DNA from: Xanthomonas sp. DAR 34887
GTDB taxonomy: Bacteria; Pseudomonadota; Gammaproteobacteria; Xanthomonadales; Xanthomonadaceae
Reading direction: 5' to 3'
NCBI RefSeq assembly: GCF_041245805.1
Contig: NZ_CP162490.1
Coordinates: 3,077,001 to 3,141,000 of the forward strand
DNA: 64,000 nt
The translations under genes and the position numbers were made by a program. Of the stretch, positions 42,898 to 52,630 are shown one piece after another (the first letter of the stretch is position 1; the number at the start of each line of letters is the position of its first letter). The notes beneath the pieces were generated by a model. It was not told the DNA's origin, searched no databases, and worked only from the letters and a program-made list of their open reading frames with translations.

Positions 42898-42948
42898 ATG
42901 CGAACCGCCAGCCGCCGCCGTCCCCGGCGCGCCGAGCGCCCGCTCTGA
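42898..42948 (+). CDS. Possible 16-residue arginine-rich leader peptide upstream of zwf
   Basis: ATG 42898 has GGGAGGG seven bases upstream and opens MRTASRRRPRRAERPL, then TGA. Its stop overlaps a second ATG (TGATG, 42946-42950) whose frame runs without a stop into zwf. Translation could therefore be coupled. No homologue is known to me, and a chance match is possible. Confidence 0.3.
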   Translation: MRTASRRRPRRAERPL

Positions 42949-43130
42949 TGCTTGAGGCATTAGACAGGTATGCTCAGAGGTCTGGCAGTCGTATTCATCT
43001 CCAGGATCGTGCGGTCCCGCCTGGCGGTCGTCATCGCTATGCCCCGTGCGAGCCGCAGGACGGATACAGGCCGCTTCCGCTGCTTGCTTACCAACGCCAC
43101 GTCACTACTAGCCCCCAGGTGATCGACGAA

Positions 43131-44594
43131 ATGTCACCCGAAACCGAAAACCGGTCGATGCACGATACGTTCCTGCTGTTTGGCGCCACCGGCGATCTGG
43201 CCCAGCGCTACCTGTTCCCGTCGCTGCTGCGCATGCTCGACGACGGCTTCCTGCCGGAAGACTTCCGCATCCGCGCGCTGGCGCTGTCACCGCACGACAC
43301 CGCCAAGTTCCACGAGATCCTCAAGCCGCGGCTGCAGGCGGCGATGCCGCAGGTCAGCGAGGCGGTGATCCAGTCGCTGCTCGATCGCACCGACTACCGT
43401 TCGGTGGACCTGCGCAACGCCGAGTCGGTGGCCGAGGCGGTGCGCGAGCTGACCACGCGCCGCTGCGTGAGCTACCTGGCGATCCCGCCGGGGCTGTACA
43501 TCAGCACCTGCCAGGGCCTGGCCCTGGGCGGGGCGCTGGCCGCACCGCATCGGCTGATGCTGGAAAAGCCGATCGGCCACGATTCGGACAGCGCGCGCGA
43601 GATCGTGCAGGCGATCGGCGCGCTGATCGACGAGGACCGCGTGTTCCGCCTGGACCACTACCTGGGCAAGGCCGCGGTGCAGAACCTGATCGCGCTGCGC
43701 TTCGGCAACACGCTGCTGGAGGCGGTGTGGAACCGCAACTACATCGAGTCGGTGGAAATCCTGGTCGCCGAGAGCGAGGGCGTGGACGGCCGCGATGCGT
43801 ACTACGCGCGTTCCGGCGCGCTGCGCGACATGGTCCAGAGCCACATCCTGCAGTTGCTGTGCCTGGTGGCGATGGAGCCGCCGGCCTCGCTGGAGGCCGA
43901 CCGCATCCGCGACGAGAAGGTCAAGGTGCTGCGCGCGCTGCGTCCGCTGAGCGCAGAGCATGCCGCGCGCGACAGCGTGCGCGGACGCTACACCGCCGGC
44001 ACCATCAACGGCCAGCCGGCGCAGGCCTACCAGCCGCCGGAAGGCAGCGACGTGGAAACCTTCGTCGGCGTCACCGCCTACATCGACAACTGGCGCTGGG
44101 CCGGGGTGCCGTTCCGGCTGTGCACCGGCAAGCGCCTGGCAGAACGCACCACGCGCATCGTGGTCACGCTCAAGCCGGTCACCCACTGGCTGTTCGAACG
44201 CCCCGACGCGCGGCACGTGGCGCCGAACCGGCTGACCTTCCAGTTGCAGCCGCAGGAGAACATCGAACTGGGGCTGATGAGCAGCCTGGCCGGCCCGGAA
44301 TGGGGCGCGCTGGAACTGCAGCCGCTGGAACTGGAGCTGTCGGTGCCGACCGGCCTGCACCGCCGCATCGCCTACGAGCGGCTGATGCTCGACGCGCTCA
44401 ACGGCAACCACGCGCTGTTCGTGCGCGACGACGAAGTGCGCGCGGCCTGGGCCTGGATCGACAGCGTCAGCGATGCCTGGGCGCAGGCGCAATTGCCGCT
44501 GCGGCCCTACCCGGCCGGTAGCTGGGGGCCGCAGGAAGCCGAACGCTATGTCTCCGCCGACGACGCCAGCGCCGTGCAGCGGGATACGCCGTGA
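43131..44594 (+). CDS. zwf: Glucose-6-phosphate 1-dehydrogenase
   Basis: Zwf oxidises glucose-6-phosphate to 6-phosphogluconolactone with NAD(P)+, the entry to the Entner-Doudoroff and pentose phosphate routes. The 487-residue protein has the cofactor motif LFGATGDLAQRYLFPSLL and the substrate motif RLDHYLGKAAVQN, where most enzymes have DHYLGKE (alanine replaces glutamate here). Start choice is uncertain: ATG 43131 gives normal length, ATG 43158 starts MHDTFLLFGATG, and ATG 42948 would add 61 residues. The stop overlaps glk by 4 bases. Confidence 0.92.
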   Translation: MSPETENRSMHDTFLLFGATGDLAQRYLFPSLLRMLDDGFLPEDFRIRALALSPHDTAKFHEILKPRLQAAMPQVSEAVIQSLLDRTDYRSVDLRNAESVAEAVRELTTRRCVSYLAIPPGLYISTCQGLALGGALAAPHRLMLEKPIGHDSDSAREIVQAIGALIDEDRVFRLDHYLGKAAVQNLIALRFGNTLLEAVWNRNYIESVEILVAESEGVDGRDAYYARSGALRDMVQSHILQLLCLVAMEPPASLEADRIRDEKVKVLRALRPLSAEHAARDSVRGRYTAGTINGQPAQAYQPPEGSDVETFVGVTAYIDNWRWAGVPFRLCTGKRLAERTTRIVVTLKPVTHWLFERPDARHVAPNRLTFQLQPQENIELGLMSSLAGPEWGALELQPLELELSVPTGLHRRIAYERLMLDALNGNHALFVRDDEVRAAWAWIDSVSDAWAQAQLPLRPYPAGSWGPQEAERYVSADDASAVQRDTP

Positions 44595-45594
44595 GCGCGC
44601 CGCTGCGCCCGGTCCTGGTCGCCGACATCGGCGGCACCAACGCGCGTTTCGCGCTGGCCGACCTCGGCGCTTCCACGCCGCTGCTCGACGACAGCACCCA
44701 GACCTATGCGGTGGTTGAATTCCCGTCGCTGGGCGACGCGGCGCGCCACTACCTGCAGCAGACCGGAGTGGACGTCCGCAGCGGCGTGTTCGCCGTGGCC
44801 GGTCGGGTCGACGGCGACGAGGCGCGGATCACCAATCATCCGTGGGTGATCTCGCGTTCGCGCACCCGCGCCATGCTCGGCTTCGACGAACTGCACCTGA
44901 TCAACGACTTCGCCGCGCAGGCGATGGCGATCAGCCTGCTGCAGCCGCAGGACGTGGTCCAGGTCGGCGGCGCGGCATGGCAGCCGGCGCCGATCGCGCA
45001 GCCGCGCAACTATGCGGTGATCGGCCCGGGCACCGGCCTGGGCGTGGGCGGCCTGATGATCCGCGGCAGCCGCTGCTATCCGCTGGAGACCGAGGGCGGC
45101 CACGTCAGCTTCCCGCCGGGGACTCCGGAGGAAATCCGCATTCTCGAGTTGCTGTCGCAGCAGTTCGGGCGCGTGTCCAACGAACGCCTGATCTGCGGTC
45201 CCGGCCTGGTCAACATCCACCGCGCGCTCAGCGAGATCGCCGGCGACGATCCCGGTCCGCTGCAGCCGGAGGACATCACCGCGCGCGCCGCGCAGGGCGA
45301 CTATCGCGCGATGCGCACCATCGACGTGTTCTGTGCGGTGTTCGGCGCCATCGCCGGCGACCTGGTGCTGATCCAGGGCGCCTGGGACGGCGTGTTCCTG
45401 ACCGGCGGGCTGGTGCCGAAGATGCTCGATGCGATCCAGCATTCCGGCTTCCGCCAGCGCTTCGAGCACAAGGGGCGCTTTTCGTCGATCATGGCGCGGG
45501 TGCCGTCGCTGGCGGTGGTCCACCCCCGTTCCGGCCTGCTTGGCGCCGCCGCCTATGCGGTGGACGCCGAACGCGAATCTCCAGGAGTCGTTGC

Positions 45595-45598
<4 letters not shown>
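44591..45598 (+). CDS. glk: Glucokinase
   Basis: Glk phosphorylates glucose with ATP to provide the substrate for Zwf. The 335-residue protein has the phosphate-binding VLVADIGGTNARFAL, LHLINDFAAQAMAI with the catalytic aspartate, GPGTGLGVGGL and LETEGGHVSFPP. It is of the ROK-unrelated bacterial glucokinase (Glk) family. GTG 44591 overlaps the zwf stop (GTGA), and the end overlaps pgl by 4 bases, so zwf, glk and pgl are one translational unit. Confidence 0.94.
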
Positions 45599-46314
<716 letters not shown>

Positions 46315-46324
46315 GGCCGGGAGT

Positions 46325-46403
46325 GGGGATTCGGGATTCGCAACGGCCGCGCGCTGACGCATCCCTGCTCTTCCGATTCCCCATTCCCCATTCCCGATTC
46401 CCC
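46325..46403. repeat. Inverted GGGATTC-type repeat between pgl and edd
   Basis: GGGGATTCGGGATTCG at 46325-46340 faces TCCGATTCCCCATTCCCCAT and more units at 46372-46403. It is the same family as in the sdhA-sdhB gap. The arms can pair across about 31 bases. Confidence 0.8.
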
Positions 46404-46423
46404 CTTCATAGCCACTTCATCCA

Positions 46424-48340
46424 ATGAGCCTGCATCCGAAAATCCATGCGATCACCGAACGCATCCGCGCGCGCAGTGCGCCGTCGCGGCGCGCCTATCT
46501 GGCCGGCATCGATGCCGCATTGCGCGACGGCCCGTTCCGCAGCCGCCTGAGCTGCGGCAACCTGGCGCACGGCTTCGCCGCCTGCGGCCCCACCGACAAG
46601 AGCCGGCTGGAAGGCGGAATCACCCCGAACCTGGGCATCGTCACCGCCTACAACGACATGCTGTCGGCGCACCAGCCGTTCGAGCACTACCCCGAGATCA
46701 TCCGCAGCACCGCGCGCGCGCTCGGCGCCACCGCGCAGGTCGCCGGCGGCGTGCCGGCGATGTGCGACGGCGTGACCCAGGGCCGCCCGGGCATGGAGCT
46801 GTCGCTGTTCTCGCGCGACGTGATCGCCCAGGCCACCGCGATCGGCCTCAGCCACGACATGTTCGACAGCACCCTCTATCTGGGCGTGTGCGACAAGATC
46901 GTGCCCGGCCTGCTGATCGGGGCGCTGGCGTTCGGCCACCTGCCGGCGGTGTTCGTGCCGGCCGGACCGATGACCCCGGGCATTCCCAACAAGCAGAAGG
47001 CCGAGGTACGCGAGCGTTACGCCGCCGGCCAGGCCACCCGCGAGGAACTGCTGGCCGCCGAATCGGCGTCCTACCACGCGCCCGGCACCTGCACCTTCTA
47101 TGGCACCGCCAATTCCAACCAGGTGTTGCTGGAAGCGATGGGCGTGCAGTTGCCCGGCGCCTCGTTCGTCAATCCGGGCACGCCGCTGCGCGAGGCGTTG
47201 ACCCAGCAGGCCACCGAGCGCGCGCTGCGCATCACCGCGCTGGGCAGCGATTTCCGCCCGCTCGGCCGGCTGATCGACGAACGCGCGATCGTCAACGCCG
47301 TGGTCGCGCTGATGGCCACCGGCGGCTCCACCAACCACACCATCCACTGGCTGGCGGTGGCGCGCGCGGCCGGCATCGTGCTGACCTGGGACGACCTGGA
47401 CGAGCTGTCGCAGATCGTGCCGCTGCTGACCCGCGTGTATCCCAACGGCGAAGCCGACGTGAACCATTTCGCCGCCGCCGGCGGCGTGGGTTTCGTGTTC
47501 CGCGAACTGATGGACGCGGGGCTGATGCACGACGACCTGGCCACCATCGTGCCCGGCGGCATGCGCGCCTACGGCGACGAGCCGTGCGTGCAGAACGGCG
47601 CGCTGGCCTATGTGCCGAGCCCGGCCAAGAGCGCCGACGAATCGGTGGTGCGCCCGGCGTCGAACCCGTTCGAAGCGCAAGGCGGGCTGCGCCTGCTGCG
47701 CGGCAATCTCGGCCGTTCGCTGATCAAGCTGTCGGCGGTGAAGCCGGAGTTTCGCACCATCGAGGCGCCGGCGGTGGTCATCGACGCGCCGCAGGCCCTG
47801 AACAAGCTGCACGCCGCCGGCGTGCTGCCGCACGACTTCGTTGTGGTGCTGCGCTACCAGGGACCGCGCGCGAATGGCATGCCGGAACTGCATTCGCTGG
47901 CGCCGCTGCTGGGCCTGCTGCAGAACCAGGGCCGGCGCGTGGCGCTGGTCACCGACGGGCGCCTGTCCGGCGCCTCGGGCAAGTTCCCGGCGGCGATCCA
48001 CGTGACCCCGGAAGCGGCGCGCGGCGGCCCGATCGCGCGCGTGCGCGAAGGCGACATCGTGCGCCTGGACGGCGAAGCCGGCACCCTGGAAGTGCTGGTG
48101 GATGCCGCCGAGTGGGCGGCGCGACCGCTGGCGCCGAACACCGCGCCGGCCGCGCACGACCTGGGCCGCAACCTGTTCGGGCTCAACCGCCGCATGGTCG
48201 GCCCCGCCGACCAGGGTGCGCTGTCGATCTCCTGCGGCCCGCCCGCGGCCGACGGCGACGACTGGAACTACGACGCCGAGTACGACCTGGGCCGCAGCAG
48301 CGAGGCCGCCGCCGCGCCGCACGAAGAGAAGGACGCGTAA
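46424..48340 (+). CDS. edd: 6-phosphogluconate dehydratase
   Basis: Edd converts 6-phosphogluconate to KDPG. The 638-residue protein belongs to the IlvD/Edd family with cysteine ligands for a 4Fe-4S cluster visible in GGVPAMCDGVTQGRPGMELS (one cysteine) and PGTCTFYGTANSNQ, plus GRLSGASGKFPAAIHVTPEA near the end. Length is typical. The product ends in AAAPHEEKDA. It is followed by a 96-base gap with a strong hairpin before eda. Confidence 0.96.
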   Translation: MSLHPKIHAITERIRARSAPSRRAYLAGIDAALRDGPFRSRLSCGNLAHGFAACGPTDKSRLEGGITPNLGIVTAYNDMLSAHQPFEHYPEIIRSTARALGATAQVAGGVPAMCDGVTQGRPGMELSLFSRDVIAQATAIGLSHDMFDSTLYLGVCDKIVPGLLIGALAFGHLPAVFVPAGPMTPGIPNKQKAEVRERYAAGQATREELLAAESASYHAPGTCTFYGTANSNQVLLEAMGVQLPGASFVNPGTPLREALTQQATERALRITALGSDFRPLGRLIDERAIVNAVVALMATGGSTNHTIHWLAVARAAGIVLTWDDLDELSQIVPLLTRVYPNGEADVNHFAAAGGVGFVFRELMDAGLMHDDLATIVPGGMRAYGDEPCVQNGALAYVPSPAKSADESVVRPASNPFEAQGGLRLLRGNLGRSLIKLSAVKPEFRTIEAPAVVIDAPQALNKLHAAGVLPHDFVVVLRYQGPRANGMPELHSLAPLLGLLQNQGRRVALVTDGRLSGASGKFPAAIHVTPEAARGGPIARVREGDIVRLDGEAGTLEVLVDAAEWAARPLAPNTAPAAHDLGRNLFGLNRRMVGPADQGALSISCGPPAADGDDWNYDAEYDLGRSSEAAAAPHEEKDA

Positions 48341-48380
48341 GCCAGCGGCCCGACCGGCGCCACCCGCGCCATGCCATCCC

Positions 48381-48404
48381 GCGTCGGCCGTCTGCGGCCG
48401 ACGC
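48381..48404 (+). promoter_or_regulatory. Intercistronic hairpin between edd and eda
   Basis: A perfect 10-bp stem (GCGTCGGCCG with CGGCCGACGC) around a TCTG tetraloop lies 33 bases before the eda start. No T run follows, so it is more likely an mRNA processing or stability element than a terminator. Confidence 0.6.
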
Positions 48405-48436
48405 ACTCCCGCCTTCATTGCGAATACGAGATTGCC

Positions 48437-49093
48437 ATGACGATTGCCGAACACCAGAACACCGCCGAACAGCTGCTGCGCGACGCCGGCATCCTGCCGG
48501 TGGTGACCGTGCACAGCCTGGACGAGGCGCGCCGCGTCTCCGCCGCGCTGCTCGAAGGCGGCCTGCCCGCGATCGAGCTGACCCTGCGCACGCCGGTGGC
48601 GATGGAGGCGCTGGCGATGCTCAAGCGCGAACTGCCGGACATCAAGATCGGCGCCGGCACCGTGCTCACCGAGACCCAGCTGCAGCAGTCGATCGACGCC
48701 GGCGCCGACTTCATCGTCACCCCGGGCACGCCGCCGGCGCTGGCCGACGCACTGGCGCGGGCGCCGCTGCCGGTGGTCCCGGGCGCGGCCACCCCGACCG
48801 AACTGCTGGCGCTGATGGCGCGCGGCTTCCGCGTGTGCAAGCTGTTCCCGGCCACCGCGGTCGGCGGCCTGGCGATGCTCAAGGGCCTGGCCGGTCCGCT
48901 GGCGGACCTGAAGCTGTGCCCCACCGGCGGCATCGGCGAAAGCACCGCGGCCGAATATCTGGCGCAGCCGAACGTGGTCTGCATCGGCGGCTCGTGGATG
49001 GTGCCGAAGGACTGGCTGGCCAACGGCGAGTGGGACAAGGTGCGGGAGAGCGCGGCGAAGGCGGCAGCCATTGTCCGCGGGATTCGGGATTAG
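48437..49093 (+). CDS. eda: KDPG aldolase (2-dehydro-3-deoxyphosphogluconate aldolase)
   Basis: Eda splits KDPG into pyruvate and glyceraldehyde-3-phosphate. The 218-residue protein has the catalytic glutamate in GGLPAIELTLRTP, the Schiff-base lysine in FRVCKLFPATAVGG, and TPGTPPALADAL. ATG 48437 starts MTIAEHQNTAEQLLRDAGI. The final residues (VRGIRD) and the TAG stop are made by a GGGATTCGGGATTAGG repeat unit, so the repeat has landed on the gene end. A terminator follows. Confidence 0.95.
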   Translation: MTIAEHQNTAEQLLRDAGILPVVTVHSLDEARRVSAALLEGGLPAIELTLRTPVAMEALAMLKRELPDIKIGAGTVLTETQLQQSIDAGADFIVTPGTPPALADALARAPLPVVPGAATPTELLALMARGFRVCKLFPATAVGGLAMLKGLAGPLADLKLCPTGGIGESTAAEYLAQPNVVCIGGSWMVPKDWLANGEWDKVRESAAKAAAIVRGIRD

Positions 49094-49224
49094 GGATTCG
49101 GGATTCGCTAAAGCCCGGTTCCCCGCGACCGGGAAACGAACAAAAAAAGCGCCGGCACGCCGGCGCTTTTTTGCTTTTGCTTTTGCTGTTACGAATCCCG
49201 AATCCCCGACTCCCGAATCCCGGC
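49078..49224. repeat. GGGATTCG-type repeats flanking the eda terminator
   Basis: Units GGGATTCGGGATTAGGGATT at 49079-49107 and the complementary CGAATCCCGAATCCCCGACT at 49193-49224 face each other, enclosing the terminator. The right arm ends at the stop codon of the discoidin-domain glycosidase gene. Confidence 0.75.
49142..49172. terminator. Bidirectional rho-independent terminator
   Basis: A 10-bp stem (AAGCGCCGGC with GCCGGCGCTT, loop AC) is bordered by seven A on the left and six T on the right. It can end transcription of eda from the left and of the glycosidase gene from the right. Confidence 0.9.
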
Positions 49225-49225
49225 C

Positions 49226-52200
49226 TCACCGCACCTCGACCTGCACATCCGCCGGCAACGAGCGAATCCGCAGCTCGCCGTTTTCCCACTGCGCCGCTTC
49301 GCCGTTGACCAGGGTGCGCCCGGGCTCGCCCGGATACGGCCACGGCAGCACCAGGCCACCGCTGGGCACGCGCAGGCCGCCACTGATGCCCAGGATCAGA
49401 CGGTTCTTCTGCCGGCGCAGTTGGTAGCTCAGTTCGCCCTGCGGGGTGCGCAGGTCCTGGATCGCGATGCCCTTGCCGTCGAACCAGGCCGCCGGCACGC
49501 CCGCCGCCAGCACCAGGCTGCCGTCGATGTCGCGCGCGTAGGCGAACATGTCCAGCACCGAACGCACGAAGTCCGAGCCGACCCAGGCATGCGGCAGGTC
49601 GCCGACGAAGAACGGCTTGCGCGGCGTGCGCGAGACCACTTCGGCCCACTGGTTCCACGGCTGCGGCGCGCGGTCCTTGAAGAAGAACTGGGTCGCGTCC
49701 CAGGCGCGCTCGCGCCAGCCCAGGCGCACGAACGCGGCGACGTTGCGCCATTCGTACGGGGTGTAGTCCTTCCACTCGCGCTTGCCGTCGCGGCGGCTGG
49801 CGAACTCGCCCCAATAGCGCTCGAAGGTATTGCCCAGCAGTTGCGGCGGCAGCCGTCCCTGCTCCCCGCCCGGCGCCAGCGCGATGGTGGTGGAGGTGGG
49901 ATCGAAATCGCCCAGCTCGGCCGACCCGGGCAGGAAATCGATGTGATGCTGCTGCGTGGCGGTCTGCAGCGAGGCGTACAGGTCCTGACGGAATTCGTCG
50001 CGCGCGGCGGCGAAGCGCGCCGCGTCGTCGATGCGGCCGAGCTCGGCGGCGATCTCCACCGCGTCCTTGTAGCCGCGCAGCGCCCAGAAGTTGTCCCAGT
50101 ACGAATGCATCGGCTTGGCCGAATAGCCTTCGTGGCTGATCGACACCGGCATCATCCCGTAGAACGCCGGATTGCGCGCCCGGTTGTCCTCGGTGCGCTC
50201 GCTCTGCCGCAGCTGTTCCATGTACTCGTACGCGGCCAGCACGTGCGGCCACATCTTCTCCAGGAACGCGCGGTCGCCGCTGTAGCGGTAGTAGTCGGCG
50301 ACGGCGAAGATCAGTTCGCCATGGCTGTCGTTCTCCGGCACCGGATCGCTGCCGCGGTCGTCCACGCAGCACGGCACCATGCCGTTGGCGAACTGGTACG
50401 GCGCGTACCACTCCAGGTATTCGCGCGCCACATCGGCACGGCCCAGGCGCAGCAGGCCTTCGGAAATCATCGCGCCGTCGCGGATCCAGCTGCGCGAATA
50501 CGAGCGGGTGCCCGGCTGCAGGCGCGGCCCGATCCGCGAGATCAGCATGTGCGCCAGCGCGGTGCGCAAGGTGTCGGCCAGCGGCTTGCCCTCGGCCGGC
50601 ACGCTGACCTGCACCCGGTCCAGCTTCTCGCGCCACTGCTCGGCCACCAGCTGCTGCGCACGCGCCGCATCGAACCCGGACGGCAACGCCTGCGCGCCGG
50701 TCTGCGGGATCACCAGGGCCACTTCGCGCACTTCGCCCGGGGCCAGGCGTCCGCGGTACAGCAGCGCGCCCGAGGCCAGGCCGTCGGCATCGGCCGCCTG
50801 CTGCGGCAGCGTGGTGCTGTCGGCGGCCAGGCGCTCGATGTCGATGCCCGCGTCGAACGCGGTGGCATAGGTCGCGTCGGGCTTTTGCACCGCGAACACG
50901 CGCGGCTCGCCGTTGACCTGCACCTGGCCGCCGTCGAACGCCAGCAGATGGATCGGGCTGACCCCGCCGACGGTGTTGAGGAACTGGCTGGGCGGGTTCA
51001 CCTGGAACGGCCGCACCGCCAGCGCCAGGGTGTAGTCGTGCGGTTTCTTGCTCGGGTTGCTGAGCCGGTAGCGCGCCACCAGCTGCGCCTGCTCCGGCGT
51101 GCCCTGCACGAAGGCGGTGATGCGCAGGCCCGCGTTGTCGTGGCTCCAGTCCACGCTGGGAATCGGCAGGTAGTCGTCCTGCAGGCTCTGCGCGGTCTTC
51201 ACGTCGGCCCAGCTCAAACGCTTGCCGTCCAGTAACAGGAACGGCTCGATGCTGAAGCCGCCCTTGCCCACTTCGATCGCGCCGTCCTCGCCGACCAGGC
51301 CCTGCTCGCGGCCGCCGTCCAGGCCGACGATGGTCCAATACGGCTGCTCGCCGCTGAAGCCGCGCGGGAACCAGCCGCGGGTGGAATCGGCCGCCACCGA
51401 CTTGACGAAATCGTTCGGGGTCGCGGCGAAGGCCAGCGGCTGCAGCGCGATATCGGCGATGCCGTAGCGGAAGCTGGGGCCGTCCTCCAGGTCGATGCGC
51501 ACGTAGCGCGCCTCGGTGTCCGGCATCGGCAGCCAGTCGGTGCCGCCGTTGCCGGCGGTGACGCTGCGCAGTTCGCGCCAGCTGCGGCCGTCGGCCGAGC
51601 CCTGCAGCTTGTAGCGCGAGGCGTACACGCCCGGCGCCCACTGCACCTTGGCGCCGCCGAACTCGCGCACCTTGCCCAGGTCCAGCATGATGGTCTGGGT
51701 CTTGGCGTTGCCGCTGTACCACACCGTGTCCGGCTTGCCGTCGGCGATGCGCTGCTCCAGCGCCGGCGCGGTGTCGGCGCTGACCTTCACCGTCAGCGGC
51801 GAGGTGTCCTGCGGCGGCAGCGGGGTCAGGGTCAGCTGGTCGAAGCACACCGTGCCCTTGCCGCCGACCTGGTTGTAGATGGTGAACTCGACCTGCGCGC
51901 TGCGCTTGAGTTCCTTGTCCGGACTCGGCCCCCAGGCCTTGTCGATCTGCCGCTTCTTGAAGCTGACTGTGCTCCACTGCTTGGGGAAGTCGTAGCGCGG
52001 CCGGTTGACCCACCACACATTGTCGCCGCTGGCGTCGACCAGCTTGAACTGCAGGTCGTTGCTGGGCGAGTCGCCGCGCAACTGGAACGAGAGCTGGTAG
52101 TTGTCCGGGTAGTCGATCGGGATCGCGCGGCGGATCCCGGCGTAGCCGGAGACGCCGTTGAAGTCGTAGTCCAGGCAGATCGCCTTGGCGCGGCCGCCGC

Positions 52201-52384
52201 TGGCGGCCTGCACCAGCCGGGTCGAGGCGGTGACCTGGTTGGAGACGACGATCTGCCAGTTGTCGAGGTTGTTGAAGCTGTCCAGCGCGACCGGCGCGGT
52301 CGGCGCCGCGGCGAAGGCCTGCGCTGCCGCCAGGCCCAGGATGGCCATCGCCCACCGTCTGCTCGTCATCGCCGCTCGCGTCAT
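49226..52384 (-). CDS. Secreted discoidin-domain protein with six-hairpin glycosidase fold
   Basis: A 1052-residue exported protein with a signal peptide (about 1-26, AAAQAFAA). Residues about 30-190 resemble a carbohydrate-binding jelly roll, and about 200-335 an F5/8 type C (discoidin) domain (AQ-like DTVWYSGNAKTQTIMLDLG, YASRYKLQGSADGRSW). Residues about 560-1000 look like an (alpha/alpha)6 glycosidase: SRSWIRDGAMISEGLLRLG, PENDSHGELIFAVADYYRY, HSYWDNFWALRGYKDA and PFFVGDLPHAWVGSDFVRS. I cannot assign a GH family or substrate. ATG 52384 has GAGG upstream. It lies beside a glycan ABC/GH144 operon in the same orientation, so it probably acts on the same polymer. Confidence 0.8.
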   Translation of the reverse strand: MTRAAMTSRRWAMAILGLAAAQAFAAAPTAPVALDSFNNLDNWQIVVSNQVTASTRLVQAASGGRAKAICLDYDFNGVSGYAGIRRAIPIDYPDNYQLSFQLRGDSPSNDLQFKLVDASGDNVWWVNRPRYDFPKQWSTVSFKKRQIDKAWGPSPDKELKRSAQVEFTIYNQVGGKGTVCFDQLTLTPLPPQDTSPLTVKVSADTAPALEQRIADGKPDTVWYSGNAKTQTIMLDLGKVREFGGAKVQWAPGVYASRYKLQGSADGRSWRELRSVTAGNGGTDWLPMPDTEARYVRIDLEDGPSFRYGIADIALQPLAFAATPNDFVKSVAADSTRGWFPRGFSGEQPYWTIVGLDGGREQGLVGEDGAIEVGKGGFSIEPFLLLDGKRLSWADVKTAQSLQDDYLPIPSVDWSHDNAGLRITAFVQGTPEQAQLVARYRLSNPSKKPHDYTLALAVRPFQVNPPSQFLNTVGGVSPIHLLAFDGGQVQVNGEPRVFAVQKPDATYATAFDAGIDIERLAADSTTLPQQAADADGLASGALLYRGRLAPGEVREVALVIPQTGAQALPSGFDAARAQQLVAEQWREKLDRVQVSVPAEGKPLADTLRTALAHMLISRIGPRLQPGTRSYSRSWIRDGAMISEGLLRLGRADVAREYLEWYAPYQFANGMVPCCVDDRGSDPVPENDSHGELIFAVADYYRYSGDRAFLEKMWPHVLAAYEYMEQLRQSERTEDNRARNPAFYGMMPVSISHEGYSAKPMHSYWDNFWALRGYKDAVEIAAELGRIDDAARFAAARDEFRQDLYASLQTATQQHHIDFLPGSAELGDFDPTSTTIALAPGGEQGRLPPQLLGNTFERYWGEFASRRDGKREWKDYTPYEWRNVAAFVRLGWRERAWDATQFFFKDRAPQPWNQWAEVVSRTPRKPFFVGDLPHAWVGSDFVRSVLDMFAYARDIDGSLVLAAGVPAAWFDGKGIAIQDLRTPQGELSYQLRRQKNRLILGISGGLRVPSGGLVLPWPYPGEPGRTLVNGEAAQWENGELRIRSLPADVQVEVR

Positions 52385-52417
52385 GAACCTCGTTCCCGTT
52401 GTGTCGTTGGCTTTTTT

Positions 52418-52479
52418 GCAGGAGGGGCTTCAACCCCGACGCGTTACCGGTAAGGCGTCGGGGCTGAAGCCCCTGCTAC
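52418..52479. repeat. Inverted pair of REP-like repeats (variant stem)
   Basis: GCAGGAGGGGCTTCAACCCC with GAC (52418-52440) faces GTCGGGGCTGAAGCCCCTGC with TAC (52457-52479). The stems differ from the main family by compensated changes, which suggests a second subfamily. Confidence 0.8.
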
Positions 52480-52630
52480 AGGTGCGCGTGGAGCATGGCC
52501 TGCGATCTGCACGACCCCACACCCGTGCATCCGCCATGACGGCCCTGGCGAAGCATACCGGCTTCGAAATACCGGCTGGCCATCCATGGCCGGCGTTTGG
52601 GAGCGCGCGAGCAGTGGCTCGCGCGTTTCC

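Noticed and set aside
46406..48514. 702-residue minus-strand frame opposite edd
   Set aside because: It is antisense to a well-conserved dehydratase and has no recognisable domain.
49226..52384. Assignment of the discoidin-domain protein to a named GH family
   Set aside because: The six-hairpin fold is suggested by motifs such as SRSWIRDGAM, but I cannot match catalytic residues to one family with confidence.
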